A DNA stretch of 60,000 nucleotides from Chrysomallon squamiferum (taxonomy: Eukaryota > Mollusca > Gastropoda > Neomphalida > Peltospiridae), in contig CM022665.1 of the NCBI GenBank assembly GCA_012295275.1, positions 12,767,976 to 12,827,975 on the forward strand, in the 5' to 3' direction. The position numbers were made by a program, and so were the translations under genes. Below, in pieces: positions 47,351-56,455 of the stretch. The stretch's first letter is position 1. Every line of letters begins with the position of its first letter. Below the pieces are notes generated by a model, which searched no databases, was not told the DNA's origin, and was given only the letters and a program-made list of their open reading frames with translations.

Positions 47351-50148
47351 AAAATTTAAAATTAAATTAAAAAAACCAACAAAAAAAACCCCAACTGTAC
47401 AACAATTTTTTGGTTTGTTTTAATATGAATTGTTAGTATACTGCTTTTATTTTTTATAATTTTTAACACATTATCACTTTCAGTCCTGAATTTAGTTCCC
47501 TGGGTACTCACTACTATATATTTAGAAAAGTTTCCTGAATATTTATATCTGTGACTAAAATAATAAAATACATTTAGTAAACAAATTTATTATGTTTTTG
47601 TTCACTGTTTTAAGAAAAATTTCTGAAAAATAACTTCAGAAAATAAAAATGCTATCTACATATATGCATAAATGGATCACTTGTATATAATGTGATAAAA
47701 ACGAACCCAAACCATCATACATTACAAATATAGTTTAAATGTTAAATAACATTAAAATACAAAAGTTTGCCATATATATAAAAAAAATATAGTATATAGG
47801 TGATGTTACTGAAAATAAATATTTTATCTACATATATATAAATGAATAACATGTATAGATACAAATTCACCCAAATCACCATACTTTGTAATTACAGTTT
47901 AGATAAGTTTTAAAAAATAATAATAGTATTTAAATTTTATATATATATATATATATTTATGTATTTACATATATTTAAAATAATTACAATTATACCAGTA
48001 GCATGCAGAGGTTTGGTGATGCTCCTTGACTGTATGCCCCCAAGACTCAAGTATAGGGTCTAGTACTGAGATATTTTAGAAAGGAAGCTATTTCAAGTAT
48101 GTAAAAAAATAATAATAAAAAAACCCCAGATGAAATAAACTTTTTGTTCTAATAAATATAAATCAGCCATAGTAATTAAGTTCAGTGCTAAATTAAGCTT
48201 TTACAACAGAGTTAACAGATAATTTCAAATTTCAAAAATCTTAATTTCATTCTCTGATTGGATGTCCCCCTGAAATGAATGCCCAAAGTCACTGCACCCA
48301 TCTGTCTGTCTCCCCTTTCTGCATGCCACTGAATCATAATAAATAAAATAAAACATTTTTTTAGACAACTGATAAAATTCCAAAGTTAATAATTCCTGTA
48401 ACAAAATACCACTTCAGCACCAGTTAGTTCACAAAATATTATTAATTCAATACACCAGTTATGATTTTTAAAATCAGTTTTAATTAAGACACACTAGATT
48501 AAGTTAAGAAATCCAAATTCCGATACACATTTTGTTCTAAGAAAAGAAACTTGTTTAAATTAAGATCATAAAAGTTAGTTCTGTTTCCCATGTGAATTCT
48601 TATACAATTAAAAAAATAAAAATTGTATTAGTCTATGATAGAAATTATTATTGTTATTATTTTTTTAAAGCATGCAGAAAATCCTGTTTGCTTCACTATG
48701 ATGACAGCGATTATATTTATTATTACAGGATGGTAATGACAATGATGATAATTCCTAAATAATAAAAACATGTAGAAACTGATGATCAGTTTCATTAGAA
48801 ACTGATATTTTATTTAGATTAAACTGGATATAGTCCACCTTTTAACAGATCTAGATTTGAAAAGTGTATTAAACTAGAAATTTAAAGTTTATATTTATAA
48901 ATGGTAAATAAATCTTTGTTAATCTATTTTGAATATACTTTAAAAAAATAAAAAAAAAATAATAATAATAATAAACAAATACATAAAAATATATAAGATA
49001 AAAAGAAACTGTCTAAGAGAATTAACAAATCCTTATATTTAACACTTTGATCTTCAAATTTTTCCTTCAAAATTACATTCTACAAAACTTGGTTTGTTTG
49101 AACACAAAAAATAATAATTGTACTGCATAATATAGACTTAAAACAATATTACTCAATAATAAATAAAATCATAGTAGTAATAATAATAATAAATAATAAA
49201 AATAGCAAAACTAAGTCCATGATGATGATGATGATGATAGTAATATATAAAAGCTATAATGACAAGAAAATAATTTTAAAAAACGATAAGGTGAAACGAG
49301 AACCAGACTATAAAGCAAAAGCCTCAAGCATGTATAAATGTTGCATTTATAATACTTTGAAGGAAAAATAAATAAATCAGAAGTTGACATTGTTTGGAGC
49401 TACTCACAAGCCATTGTTTGGCAGTTCTTTCAGCCACGGTAGACTTTAGAAATAAAATCATTTAATATTCAGATCATGAACAAACATTAGTACAACAAGC
49501 AAACACAACAACAAAACGAATATGGTACTCAGATATATACTTGCTCATTCTACAAAGAAAACAGAAATATTTGGTGTATATTTGTATATTATCAGTTATT
49601 GAATTAAGGTTCATTGTGGTTATTATTATTATTATATTTTTTTAATATTACAGTTAGCATGCGTGTTGGTGATAACATTTTTTTTTTTTTTAAAAAGAAG
49701 GTAATAAATCTGAAATAGCAAGGGCTTAGAAAGATAATAATATGTCTAATTTCCAAATTTTGTTTGGTAAGATAACTAAAATATATATTATTAATCATTA
49801 TTTGAAAGATTTAAATCTCAGAATATTTTATATAAACATCTTCAGAAATTTTGTATTATTATATATTTAAAAATCATGAAAATGCCATTTTTAAAATTAT
49901 TAAGTGCACGTGGAAGATAAGTGAAACTTAATAGTTTTTAAATAAATGATGTTATGCTTAGTTACATAATATTTAATAAAAGAAAAAAGAAAAAGAAAAA
50001 GAAACTGAAATATATTAAATAACAATTAAGTTAATAATGAAACATAACAATAAACATGCATTAATCTATGTGCACATCATCTTGATGTTTTTATTTTCAA
50101 ATAGTTAAAATTAATATATAAACTGACCATTTTCTTTGTTATCATATA

Positions 50149-50184
<36 letters not shown>

Positions 50185-53100
50185 ATTATGAATAGAAACA
50201 CGGTTATTTTTAATATTATATTTTTGTTAAATCATTTTTGGGGGGTTTATCTGGTGGTGCAGATAATACATAAAACATTGCTTCACCATGCACAATCAAA
50301 ATAAAATCAAATAATAATATGCACATACCGCTTTTGAAAAGCTTCATACAATACAGAAACACTTAAATTAGGAATTTTATGGTGTTTTCTTTTCCATTTC
50401 AAAACACAAGACAAAGGATACATTAAAAATATATAACTGCTTATTAAAGTTGTTAAAAAAAGAAGAAGAAGAGTAACATACCTCTCTTTGGTCAGAACTA
50501 AGTTGAAGATGTTCAGCATGTTGCAAAATTCTGTCTTTTTTCCTCCATTTGGCATTTTCTCGAGATTTAGACCTGGTAGTTATCAAAATTAAATTTGAGA
50601 AAAAGCACCCTGAACATGTTTTGGTAAATGTTTATCTGGATTTAAATCATCATAGTTTATTATTATTTGACAATTCTTGTTTGAGAAATATTTTAAAAGG
50701 AAATTTTGTACGTCTATTTAATTTTAAAAGAAAAAGAACTTATAAGGAAACTCAAAGTCTAGTTTTAAAATAAATGAGTGTTTAAATATATATAAAAAAA
50801 ACCAAAAAACAACACCATAATTTGGACTCTCACATAGATTCTAACAAATCTTACTCATAAATGTGATAAAACAAGAATTTAAACTGTATAGGATTTTAAA
50901 TCAGTCTTTATATATCATCTTCTTACTTTTTTTTTTTTACAAAACAGAAAAGGAAAAATGTAACTGGTGCATCTAGGAAATGCAGGATAGGAACGTATAC
51001 ATGCTGCCATGTGAAAGAGAACATGAGTGCACTAATGGATTCTGCTACCAGCAATAATTATTAATAATATATCTAGGTACACATACTTGTTACTGACAGG
51101 TTCAGTATTCAAGATATCTTGACTGAGGATCGGAAAAAATCCCATTTGGACGGTAGCTGGTTCAAACTGACCAGCAGGAGGAGAAGCTGGTTTGATGGCT
51201 GTGTGGTCAATGAAAGATGACCGCTTTTCAATATTCATCTCTACAAAACATTTTTAAAAACAAAGATATTTAATTAGTATTCACACTCTACATAAAATAT
51301 ATTAATACTAACAAAACAAAAATATTAATGTAGGTTTTTTGTAGCCAAAGTATCAGATATTTTTCAAAAGCCATTTAAGATATTAACAGTAGATTTTGTC
51401 AATAAGTTAATTTACTATTTATTGAACAAAAAAATAAAACATCTAATTTAATAATTATAATTATTAATATTAATATTAATATTACAGCAAAAAAAAAAAA
51501 ATTAAAAATAAAAAAAAAAAAAAAAAAAGAAAAGAAAAATTAAAAAATAGAATTTACTATAAAACCCATGCTCAAAACAATAAAGATTTCACAAAATAAA
51601 GGTAAAAGATACTTAAAATATTGTTAAAAAACTGGGTTTTCCCATTATAATTTTTGTTCTTTAAAACTTACCCGTGTTGAGGAAAGAAGGACACTGACTA
51701 TAAGTGAGTACTCTTGCTTCACCAGTTTCTTCACTGATCCGTTTAATGCGAGTATCAAACACATGAAGATATGGATCTGTCTCTTCCCAGTGAGATACAA
51801 TTTTATTATCAATGAATGTCGTGAACATCTGGGTCTCTAAAAAGGGAGACAAGAAAGGCAAGTGTGCTTCTGGTTGGTCGCTGAGGAATGATGCTTTGTC
51901 AAAAATCTGCATTGACTCTCGATTGTTCAGCCATGACTCCATGTCCTGTGATGGCTGAATTACAAAAGCTTCATACAAGGAGAACATATGAACGAACTGA
52001 TTGAGAAATATTTCTCTGACAGCATTGCTGAATTTGAGATCATCAATTTCAGAGATTGATGCTGAAAATGAGTCTCTGGAACCTTTTGTTGCTTTATCCT
52101 TGGTCATGGTCAGGTCTTCAGCAAAGTCTTCAATGGAGTCCCAGACCCCTGTCTTCTTCGCAAGATTTGAGATTTTCATCCATGCTTCGCTCTGTTGAAG
52201 AATCTCCATTTTCTTTGGCGAGTTAGGCCAGCTGCCAGTTCCACCACTCTCCAACTGACTTGACATTTTATTGCTGTTATCTCTCTTTGGTGTTCCTGGG
52301 TAACTTCGATTGCTAGTCTGTATGTCCTTGTTAAACATATGATTGTATTTCTTGATAAGGGCACATAATTCATCATTGAGTTGTTCCTTGTGAGGGAAAG
52401 TAGGCAGATCTTCTGGAACATCAACGCTGTTGGCATCAATATCCACAAAGCACATGTTGGCCTAAAATTATAATTATTAAAAGAATAATTATGTTGCTAG
52501 AAAAAGGGAAACAACTAAAAATTTCATTATAAATTTAAAAACAGTATAACTACATAATAAACTCATCGCAATCTAAATAAATAATACTGCAATAACGCAC
52601 TGGCTTATTTCTAAATATTTTAAATAAATAATTAATTTCTCTGAATTTTAAATGAGAATTTCACTAAACACTTGCATACTGTAAACAGTGTTGAAAACAA
52701 TACCTCACAAGACAAGGACAACTCAGATCTATCCTCCTGACCACGGTGAAGACCCATAATAAATGGCACTGGTGCATCTAGGAAATGCTGCAGAGATGCT
52801 GGCAGGATAGGAACGTATACATGCTGCCATGTGAAAGGGAACATGAGTGCACTAATGGATTCTGCTACCAGCATTAACTTGTTATAATCTGAAGAAAAGA
52901 AAAGAAAAAAAAATGGTTTTTGGGTTGTTTGGGTTGTTTGTGTTTTTTTAATTCTTCTGCCTTATGTTTTTAATTATTATTATTATGATATTATTATCAT
53001 CATCATCATCATCATTACTATTATTATTAATGTTATTGTTAACAATACTTATGTCTAAACTCACCCTTTTAACTTGAATTATTTAACTTCAGTTATATTC

Positions 53101-54304
53101 ATGATATAATTGCACAATCGCACGTGCAACAATAAAATCTTTGATGTAAAATATAAATTAAAATACAGTATACTATAATTAGTTTAAAACAAACAAAAAT
53201 AAAATAAATAATGGTTAAATTTGTTTTTCATTTAAAGGGGAAACTGAAATTAAGTTAAGATTGAATTAAAAAAACAACAAGAAAACCCCACCTTTTCCTG
53301 CACTTACTAGTTAAACTAATACTCATTTATAAACAAGAACAACAATTAAGATTCTATAAAAACACTTGCAGAATATTTAAATTAATTATAAGTATTAATA
53401 AATATGTCTACATAATAATAACTAAGCATTATAATGTGAAATATAGATATATAAATATTAATACTAAGAAGAAAAGAAAATTATGTATTGGAGAAATTAT
53501 AACACATCTTGATTTTCAGATTTTATTCATCACTTGCTAAATATAGTGACTGGTAATAAACATTCTGCACAACTTGCAGACAGTAATTACTGAACAGTTA
53601 CATTCATCTTTATGTTTCACTTCGTCTAAGTGTAGATTCTTGACATTTAACATTCTGCACAACTTGCAGACAGTAATTACTGAACAGTTACATTCATCTT
53701 TATGTTTCACTTCGTCTAAGTGTAGATTCTTGACATTTAACATTATACTAATAACACAATAATGTGATGTCATTAAGACAATACCTGAAGAATATAACAA
53801 AGTCTGATGCTCCAGCAAAACACTGGTAAAAATCTGTAGCACATTATCTGTTCCTAGTTTGCGAAATAATTCCCAAAGTGAGAAGTCAAACAGTGGAAGT
53901 TCACTTGTACCTGCAAATGTAAAACAATTTTTAAACTCAACATTCGCCTTTTATCAACTGGCAAATATGTGGGTTAAAACAAAATTCCTGAGAAATAAAA
54001 TATTTCTTATTCCATTCTAAGATGTACAGAAGCTATAGAAAGTATTATTTTATTCCATAGTTTTAGTTATTTCACATTTATTGACTTATCAAACCAGTTT
54101 CTAATTATATGTGCATATAGCCAATTTGTGAAAGGGATAACTGTGAAATTTCATTACAGTCAGCATATGGAACATAGTTAAGTATAGATTCATTATCATT
54201 AACAAAATACCTTAGAATTTTAGATTTCTTCATGAATAATATAATTTTAAACATACATACATGAGAGAGAGAGAGAGAATGAAAATGAGAATAAGAGTGA
54301 GAAT

Positions 54305-54378
<74 letters not shown>

Positions 54379-55047
54379 ATATATATTATTATTTTAAAAA
54401 ATAATAATAAAAAAATATTCACCAGGTCTCTGACAAACAATGGGGCTAGATACACCAAAGAATTTGACACTTCTCCCTGGTGGTGGAAGAGGCACTTCAT
54501 ACAGAATGTTGTAAACGTAACTCTCCAAAGGTAAAGATGGCTGTGGAGACTTGGCAATGGCTTCATGCAGCTGCTTTAGAAAATTTCTACATGCTCTGAC
54601 AAACGGTAGCTGTGTCATTAAACAGATACATTTTGTAACATACAGCTTGTCAGTGTCTGCTTCAAACGTTTTCTTACTCTCTCCAAATGGAATTATTGCA
54701 TTCATCATAATAGGACTGTCGTCCGAGTCTGACAACGATGAGTCTTTTGGGCTTTGACCAGTGTCCAGTAAGAACATTGTCTGTAATGTTTTCATGGCAG
54801 AACAGATTCGTTTGTTGATCACTTCTTCGAAGAAAATGTATGCAGAACCATAATTGCGAGATCCGTCTTCGCGGGTGATGATGAATGAGTGGAATTGTGC
54901 TTCGCGTGAATGTTTTTGTGTTCTGAATGTCAAACCTTTTGGGAAACACAGCTGTAAAAGAATATTAAATACTTCATGATATATTATTATTAATTAGAAT
55001 TAAAAAATAACATTCAAAGTGTGCATTCAAAATAAAACAATAAATCT

Positions 55048-55087
<40 letters not shown>

Positions 55088-55571
55088 TCTTTTTGGTAAG
55101 ATTTAATCAGTTTATATCAAAAGCTTGCTGTTTTTTTATCTTCATAAGATATTTTAATTCTTAATTCTTTGCGCAGTATAAATAAGTCAAATTTCAGTTA
55201 ATAACATCATACTCTCAATACATTTTTAGATTATAAGTAAAACCATATTTTGAAATGATAGTTAAAAAAAAATTAAATCAAAAATTAAATCAAGAAAACC
55301 TGCTGCTGTTATTCTATGGATTGCTCTTATCACAATATCAGCAAGGGTTCTTTTATCGGCAGCTTTATTACATCATTCACGGGGATATTACTACTATTTG
55401 CAGCAGGACATTAATTGAATAACTCAGTGTGTAAATTATACCCATCTGCTGTACCACTTACCATCCCAACAGCATCTTTGTCGAAAGGATTCCATGAGAC
55501 AGATTCAGGATAGTGAGCTAGTACTTTGGATTTGTACGGGCGTTCAAGTGGAGGGCAGTGAAGATGATCTC
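33248..55571 (-). CDS. DENND5: DENN domain-containing protein 5 (Rab6IP1-type Rab GEF), lacking the first exon(s), 22 exons
   Basis: Exons in transcript order: 55571-55462, 54951-54423, 53910-53785, 52888-52704, 52461-51672, 51240-51087, 50572-50482, 49443-49408, 47272-47147, 46454-46302, 45902-45809, 39584-39455, 38735-38607, 38049-37928, 37353-37208, 36824-36706, 36136-36039, 35500-35432, 35022-34931, 34629-34503, 34014-33840, 33431-33248. They join in one frame for 3785 nt to TGA, about 1260 residues. Partial-protein layout: uDENN to about 213, DENN about 214-320, linker and dDENN to about 580, RUN1 about 675-926, PLAT about 927-1047, RUN2 about 1071-1260. It matches vertebrate DENND5A/B almost end to end. 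Family knowledge: the DENN module activates Rab39-type GTPases and RUN1 binds Rab6 at Golgi/endosomes. About 65-70 N-terminal residues must come from exon(s) right of 60000 or unrecognised in the last 4.4 kb. Confidence 0.95.
33840..34014 (-). CDS. DENND5: DENND5 exon (RUN2)
   Basis: [20 protein letters not shown] ... [30 protein letters not shown]; donor GTTAGT. Confidence 0.95.
34503..34629 (-). CDS. DENND5: DENND5 exon (RUN2)
   Basis: [42 protein letters not shown]. Confidence 0.95.
34931..35022 (-). CDS. DENND5: DENND5 exon (RUN2 start) with GC donor
   Basis: [31 protein letters not shown]. The donor is AG|GCAAGT, a GC-AG intron; the frame and the next exon ([10 protein letters not shown]) show that this is the real border. 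Confidence 0.93.
35432..35500 (-). CDS. DENND5: DENND5 exon (PLAT-RUN2 linker)
   Basis: [23 protein letters not shown]; a short Ser/Pro/Arg linker, probably a phosphorylation region. Confidence 0.88.
36039..36136 (-). CDS. DENND5: DENND5 exon (PLAT end)
   Basis: [32 protein letters not shown]. Confidence 0.95.
36706..36824 (-). CDS. DENND5: DENND5 exon (PLAT)
   Basis: [38 protein letters not shown]. Confidence 0.95.
37208..37353 (-). CDS. DENND5: DENND5 exon (PLAT start)
   Basis: [47 protein letters not shown]; the beta-sandwich start of PLAT. Confidence 0.94.
37928..38049 (-). CDS. DENND5: DENND5 exon (RUN1 end)
   Basis: [40 protein letters not shown]; the RYAFLR...FCFTN block ends RUN1. 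Confidence 0.95.
38607..38735 (-). CDS. DENND5: DENND5 exon (RUN1)
   Basis: [43 protein letters not shown]. Confidence 0.95.
39455..39584 (-). CDS. DENND5: DENND5 exon (RUN1 insert)
   Basis: [44 protein letters not shown]; a basic, serine-containing loop followed by the conserved L(I/L)xDMR. Confidence 0.9.
39585..43850. other. Long DENND5 intron, left part
   Basis: AT-rich filler with A-tracts (A23 near 41032-41054), short C-runs at 40358 and 40902, and a GTGT run near 41562. A less AT-rich island at about 43320-43600 has no recognised identity. Confidence 0.5.
43850..44530. mobile_element. Foldback remnant of a mariner/Tc1-type transposon
   Basis: Terminal arms 43901-43939 and 44478-44516 are inverted copies (AGCTTTACAGATTTGAACAA ... 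GAACTTTCT). The homology continues inwards to 44218-44233 / 44265-44280 (GCTTTAGCATAATGTG). Both arms derive from the 3' half of a transposase gene: [14 protein letters not shown] on the plus strand at 44237-44280, and FPDKWVG then [12 protein letters not shown] on the minus strand of the left arm, typical DDE-block motifs. Stops interrupt both. The right arm lacks about 80 bp. It is a dead element, formed by inverted duplication or template switching. Confidence 0.8.
44531..45808. other. DENND5 intron, right part
   Basis: AT-rich sequence with A-tracts at 45593-45620; no gene, RNA or repeat family recognised. Confidence 0.5.
45809..45902 (-). CDS. DENND5: DENND5 exon (RUN1)
   Basis: [20 protein letters not shown], then a variable tail. 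The following intron is the longest, about 6.2 kb. Confidence 0.94.
46163..46206. repeat. (AG)n with A-tract
   Basis: AGAGAG runs flank an A13 tract in the intron 96 bp downstream (minus strand) of the exon ending at 46302. Confidence 0.9.
46302..46454 (-). CDS. DENND5: DENND5 exon (RUN1)
   Basis: [51 protein letters not shown], nearly invariant against vertebrate DENND5. Confidence 0.96.
47147..47272 (-). CDS. DENND5: DENND5 exon (RUN1 start)
   Basis: [20 protein letters not shown] ... [17 protein letters not shown], 42 codons in phase 0. Confidence 0.95.
47996..48331. mobile_element. hAT-like MITE in DENND5 intron
   Basis: The ends form terminal inverted repeats: CAGTAGCATGCAGAGG on the left and CAGTGGCATGCAGAAAGG on the right (reverse complement), 14 of the first 15 positions the same. 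Flanks AATTATAC and AATCATAA would be a decayed 8-bp target duplication, as expected for hAT. 336 bp, non-coding and less AT-rich than the surroundings. Confidence 0.65.
48332..49407. other. DENND5 intron without features
   Basis: AT-rich, with short (AAT)n near 48955-48974 and 49170-49200 and (GAT)n at 49218-49240. Confidence 0.5.
49408..49443 (-). CDS. DENND5: DENND5 candidate 36-nt microexon
   Basis: TTTCTAAAG acceptor, 12 codons [18 protein letters not shown] donor. It is phase 0 at both ends, so it can be skipped without a frame change. It would insert 12 residues between DQRE and the (K/R)Y(I/L)QEA motif, at a place where the vertebrate protein I remember has none. May be alternatively spliced, or chance. 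Confidence 0.55.
50482..50572 (-). CDS. DENND5: DENND5 exon (linker)
   Basis: [31 protein letters not shown], corresponding to the WRRKDR...EHL(R/Q)L..DQRE region of vertebrate DENND5A. Confidence 0.92.
50963..51053 (-). pseudogene. Intronic copy of part of DENND5 exon 52704-52888
   Basis: The 91 bp match 52768-52873 with one clear substitution (GAAAGAGAAC against GAAAGGGAAC) and a 15-bp deletion (TGCAGAGATGCTGGC missing). The frame is kept, but there is no splice acceptor from the source exon. It lies 34 bp past the donor of the exon ending at 51087. A recent non-tandem duplication, or an assembly artefact. Confidence 0.88.
51087..51240 (-). CDS. DENND5: DENND5 exon (dDENN to RUN1 linker)
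   Basis: [20 protein letters not shown] ... [20 protein letters not shown]; acceptor TTTTGTAG, donor GTATGT. Confidence 0.92.
51672..52461 (-). CDS. DENND5: DENND5 exon (DENN end, linker, dDENN)
   Basis: 790 nt, the largest exon. [20 protein letters not shown], a lineage-variable Ser/Asn-rich linker, then [40 protein letters not shown] and [20 protein letters not shown] of dDENN. Confidence 0.95.
52704..52888 (-). CDS. DENND5: DENND5 exon (DENN core)
   Basis: [58 protein letters not shown]; the strongest family signature. A 91-bp copy of part of it sits in an intron at 50963-51053. Confidence 0.95.
53559..53738. repeat. Perfect 90-bp tandem duplication
   Basis: Two identical copies of the segment starting AACATTCTGCACAACTTGCA, joined head to tail in the intron next to the exon ending at 53785. 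Confidence 0.95.
53785..53910 (-). CDS. DENND5: DENND5 exon (DENN core start)
   Basis: [20 protein letters not shown] ... [15 protein letters not shown]; acceptor TTTGCAG, donor GTATTG. Confidence 0.94.
54263..54377. repeat. (AG)n microsatellite, about 115 bp
   Basis: On the transcribed minus strand this is a (UC)n tract starting about 46 nt after the donor of the 54423 exon. It creates a false serine/leucine-rich frame. Confidence 0.95.
54423..54951 (-). CDS. DENND5: DENND5 exon (uDENN)
   Basis: [73 protein letters not shown] serine-rich stretch ([14 protein letters not shown]) forms a variable loop. Donor GTGAATA lies 45 bp from a long (AG)n tract. Confidence 0.94.
55462..55571 (-). CDS. 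DENND5: DENND5 exon (uDENN start)
   Basis: [20 protein letters not shown] ... [11 protein letters not shown]. The acceptor ATATTTTAG leaves two bases that complete a codon from an unseen upstream exon. Donor GTAAGT. Confidence 0.93.
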
Positions 55572-55694
55572 CTAAAATATAAAAATATTACTGTTATCTC
55601 ACAAGGCTGAGAAAATGGATGGATAGTACTTAATTCTATAATCAATGAGCATCTTCTATAATTTCTCACTGAATATCATTTATAAATTAAATTT

Positions 55695-56455
55695 GAAGAA
55701 CATTATATAAACCAAATTTAATTCATTCCGTGACCAAGCTCATAACTCAAATTTGCTCATATATCAACTCAATTTTCCCAAATGAAATAAACTGAAATAC
55801 CATTAATCTGTTCCAGCCCCCAAAACCACCCCAATGTTTTGTAACACGTTTTTAAATAAGCTAAATGTATGTATAAATGACAAATATTGTATAAAAACAA
55901 TTTAAAAGAGAATGTAAAGAAATAAATTGGTTTTGTAAAGTGTACATGGTTAGGGTTTCTCCTTCTTTTCTAAGGTCCACAGCTTAGAAATTATTTTAAC
56001 AATTTGCTTGGAGTTATAGCCTTTATCGACTCCTTCAGCTTCAGTATGTTACATATTGTAAAAGTACTATACTTGTACTGCCTAGCCTTGTTGACTACAC
56101 ACACACCTTGCTCATGTTTTTCTATGATTTTATGCTTTAATTCAGTGGACATCATCTGCTTCTTCTCAGCACTGTCCTTTGCACTCACTTTCTTAGGATC
56201 CATGGAAAATTGACAAAATACTGCATAAATCGCAAGCATAACACAACAGAGATGTTTCCATGGCAAGGTAACCATGCGAAGCAAACAAGTGAAACGTGGG
56301 ATGCTGGGCAGATGTTGTGTTGTTCGTTGTGCCAACTAGTTTGCAACTTGGATTTTGGCTCACAACTCAAAGCAAAACATCAAATGGGCAGTTGCTCGTA
56401 ACTCGGAAAACCCATAAGTTGGAGCACTTGTAACTCCAGTTACCTCTGCATATCT
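55695..56455 (-). mobile_element. Internally deleted Tigger (pogo-type) transposon
   Basis: On the minus strand the terminal part at 56455-56390 reads CAGAGGTAACTGGAGTTACA, AGTGCTCCAACTTATGGGTT, TTCCGAGTTACGAGCAACT. It is followed by a transposase start at 56203-55991: MDPKKVSAKDSAEKKQMMST, LKHKIIEKHEQGVCVVNKAR, QYKYSTFTICNILKLKESIK, the CENP-B-type helix-turn-helix of Tigger elements. The region 55830-55700 has the usual subterminal block (ATTAATGGTATTTCAG, GAGTTATGAGCTTGGTCACG). The catalytic DDE region is missing. Non-functional. Confidence 0.85.

Noticed and set aside
54105-54566. 153-residue frame with Ser-Leu repeats
   Set aside because: Out-of-frame read of the DENND5 exon running through the (AG)n tract.
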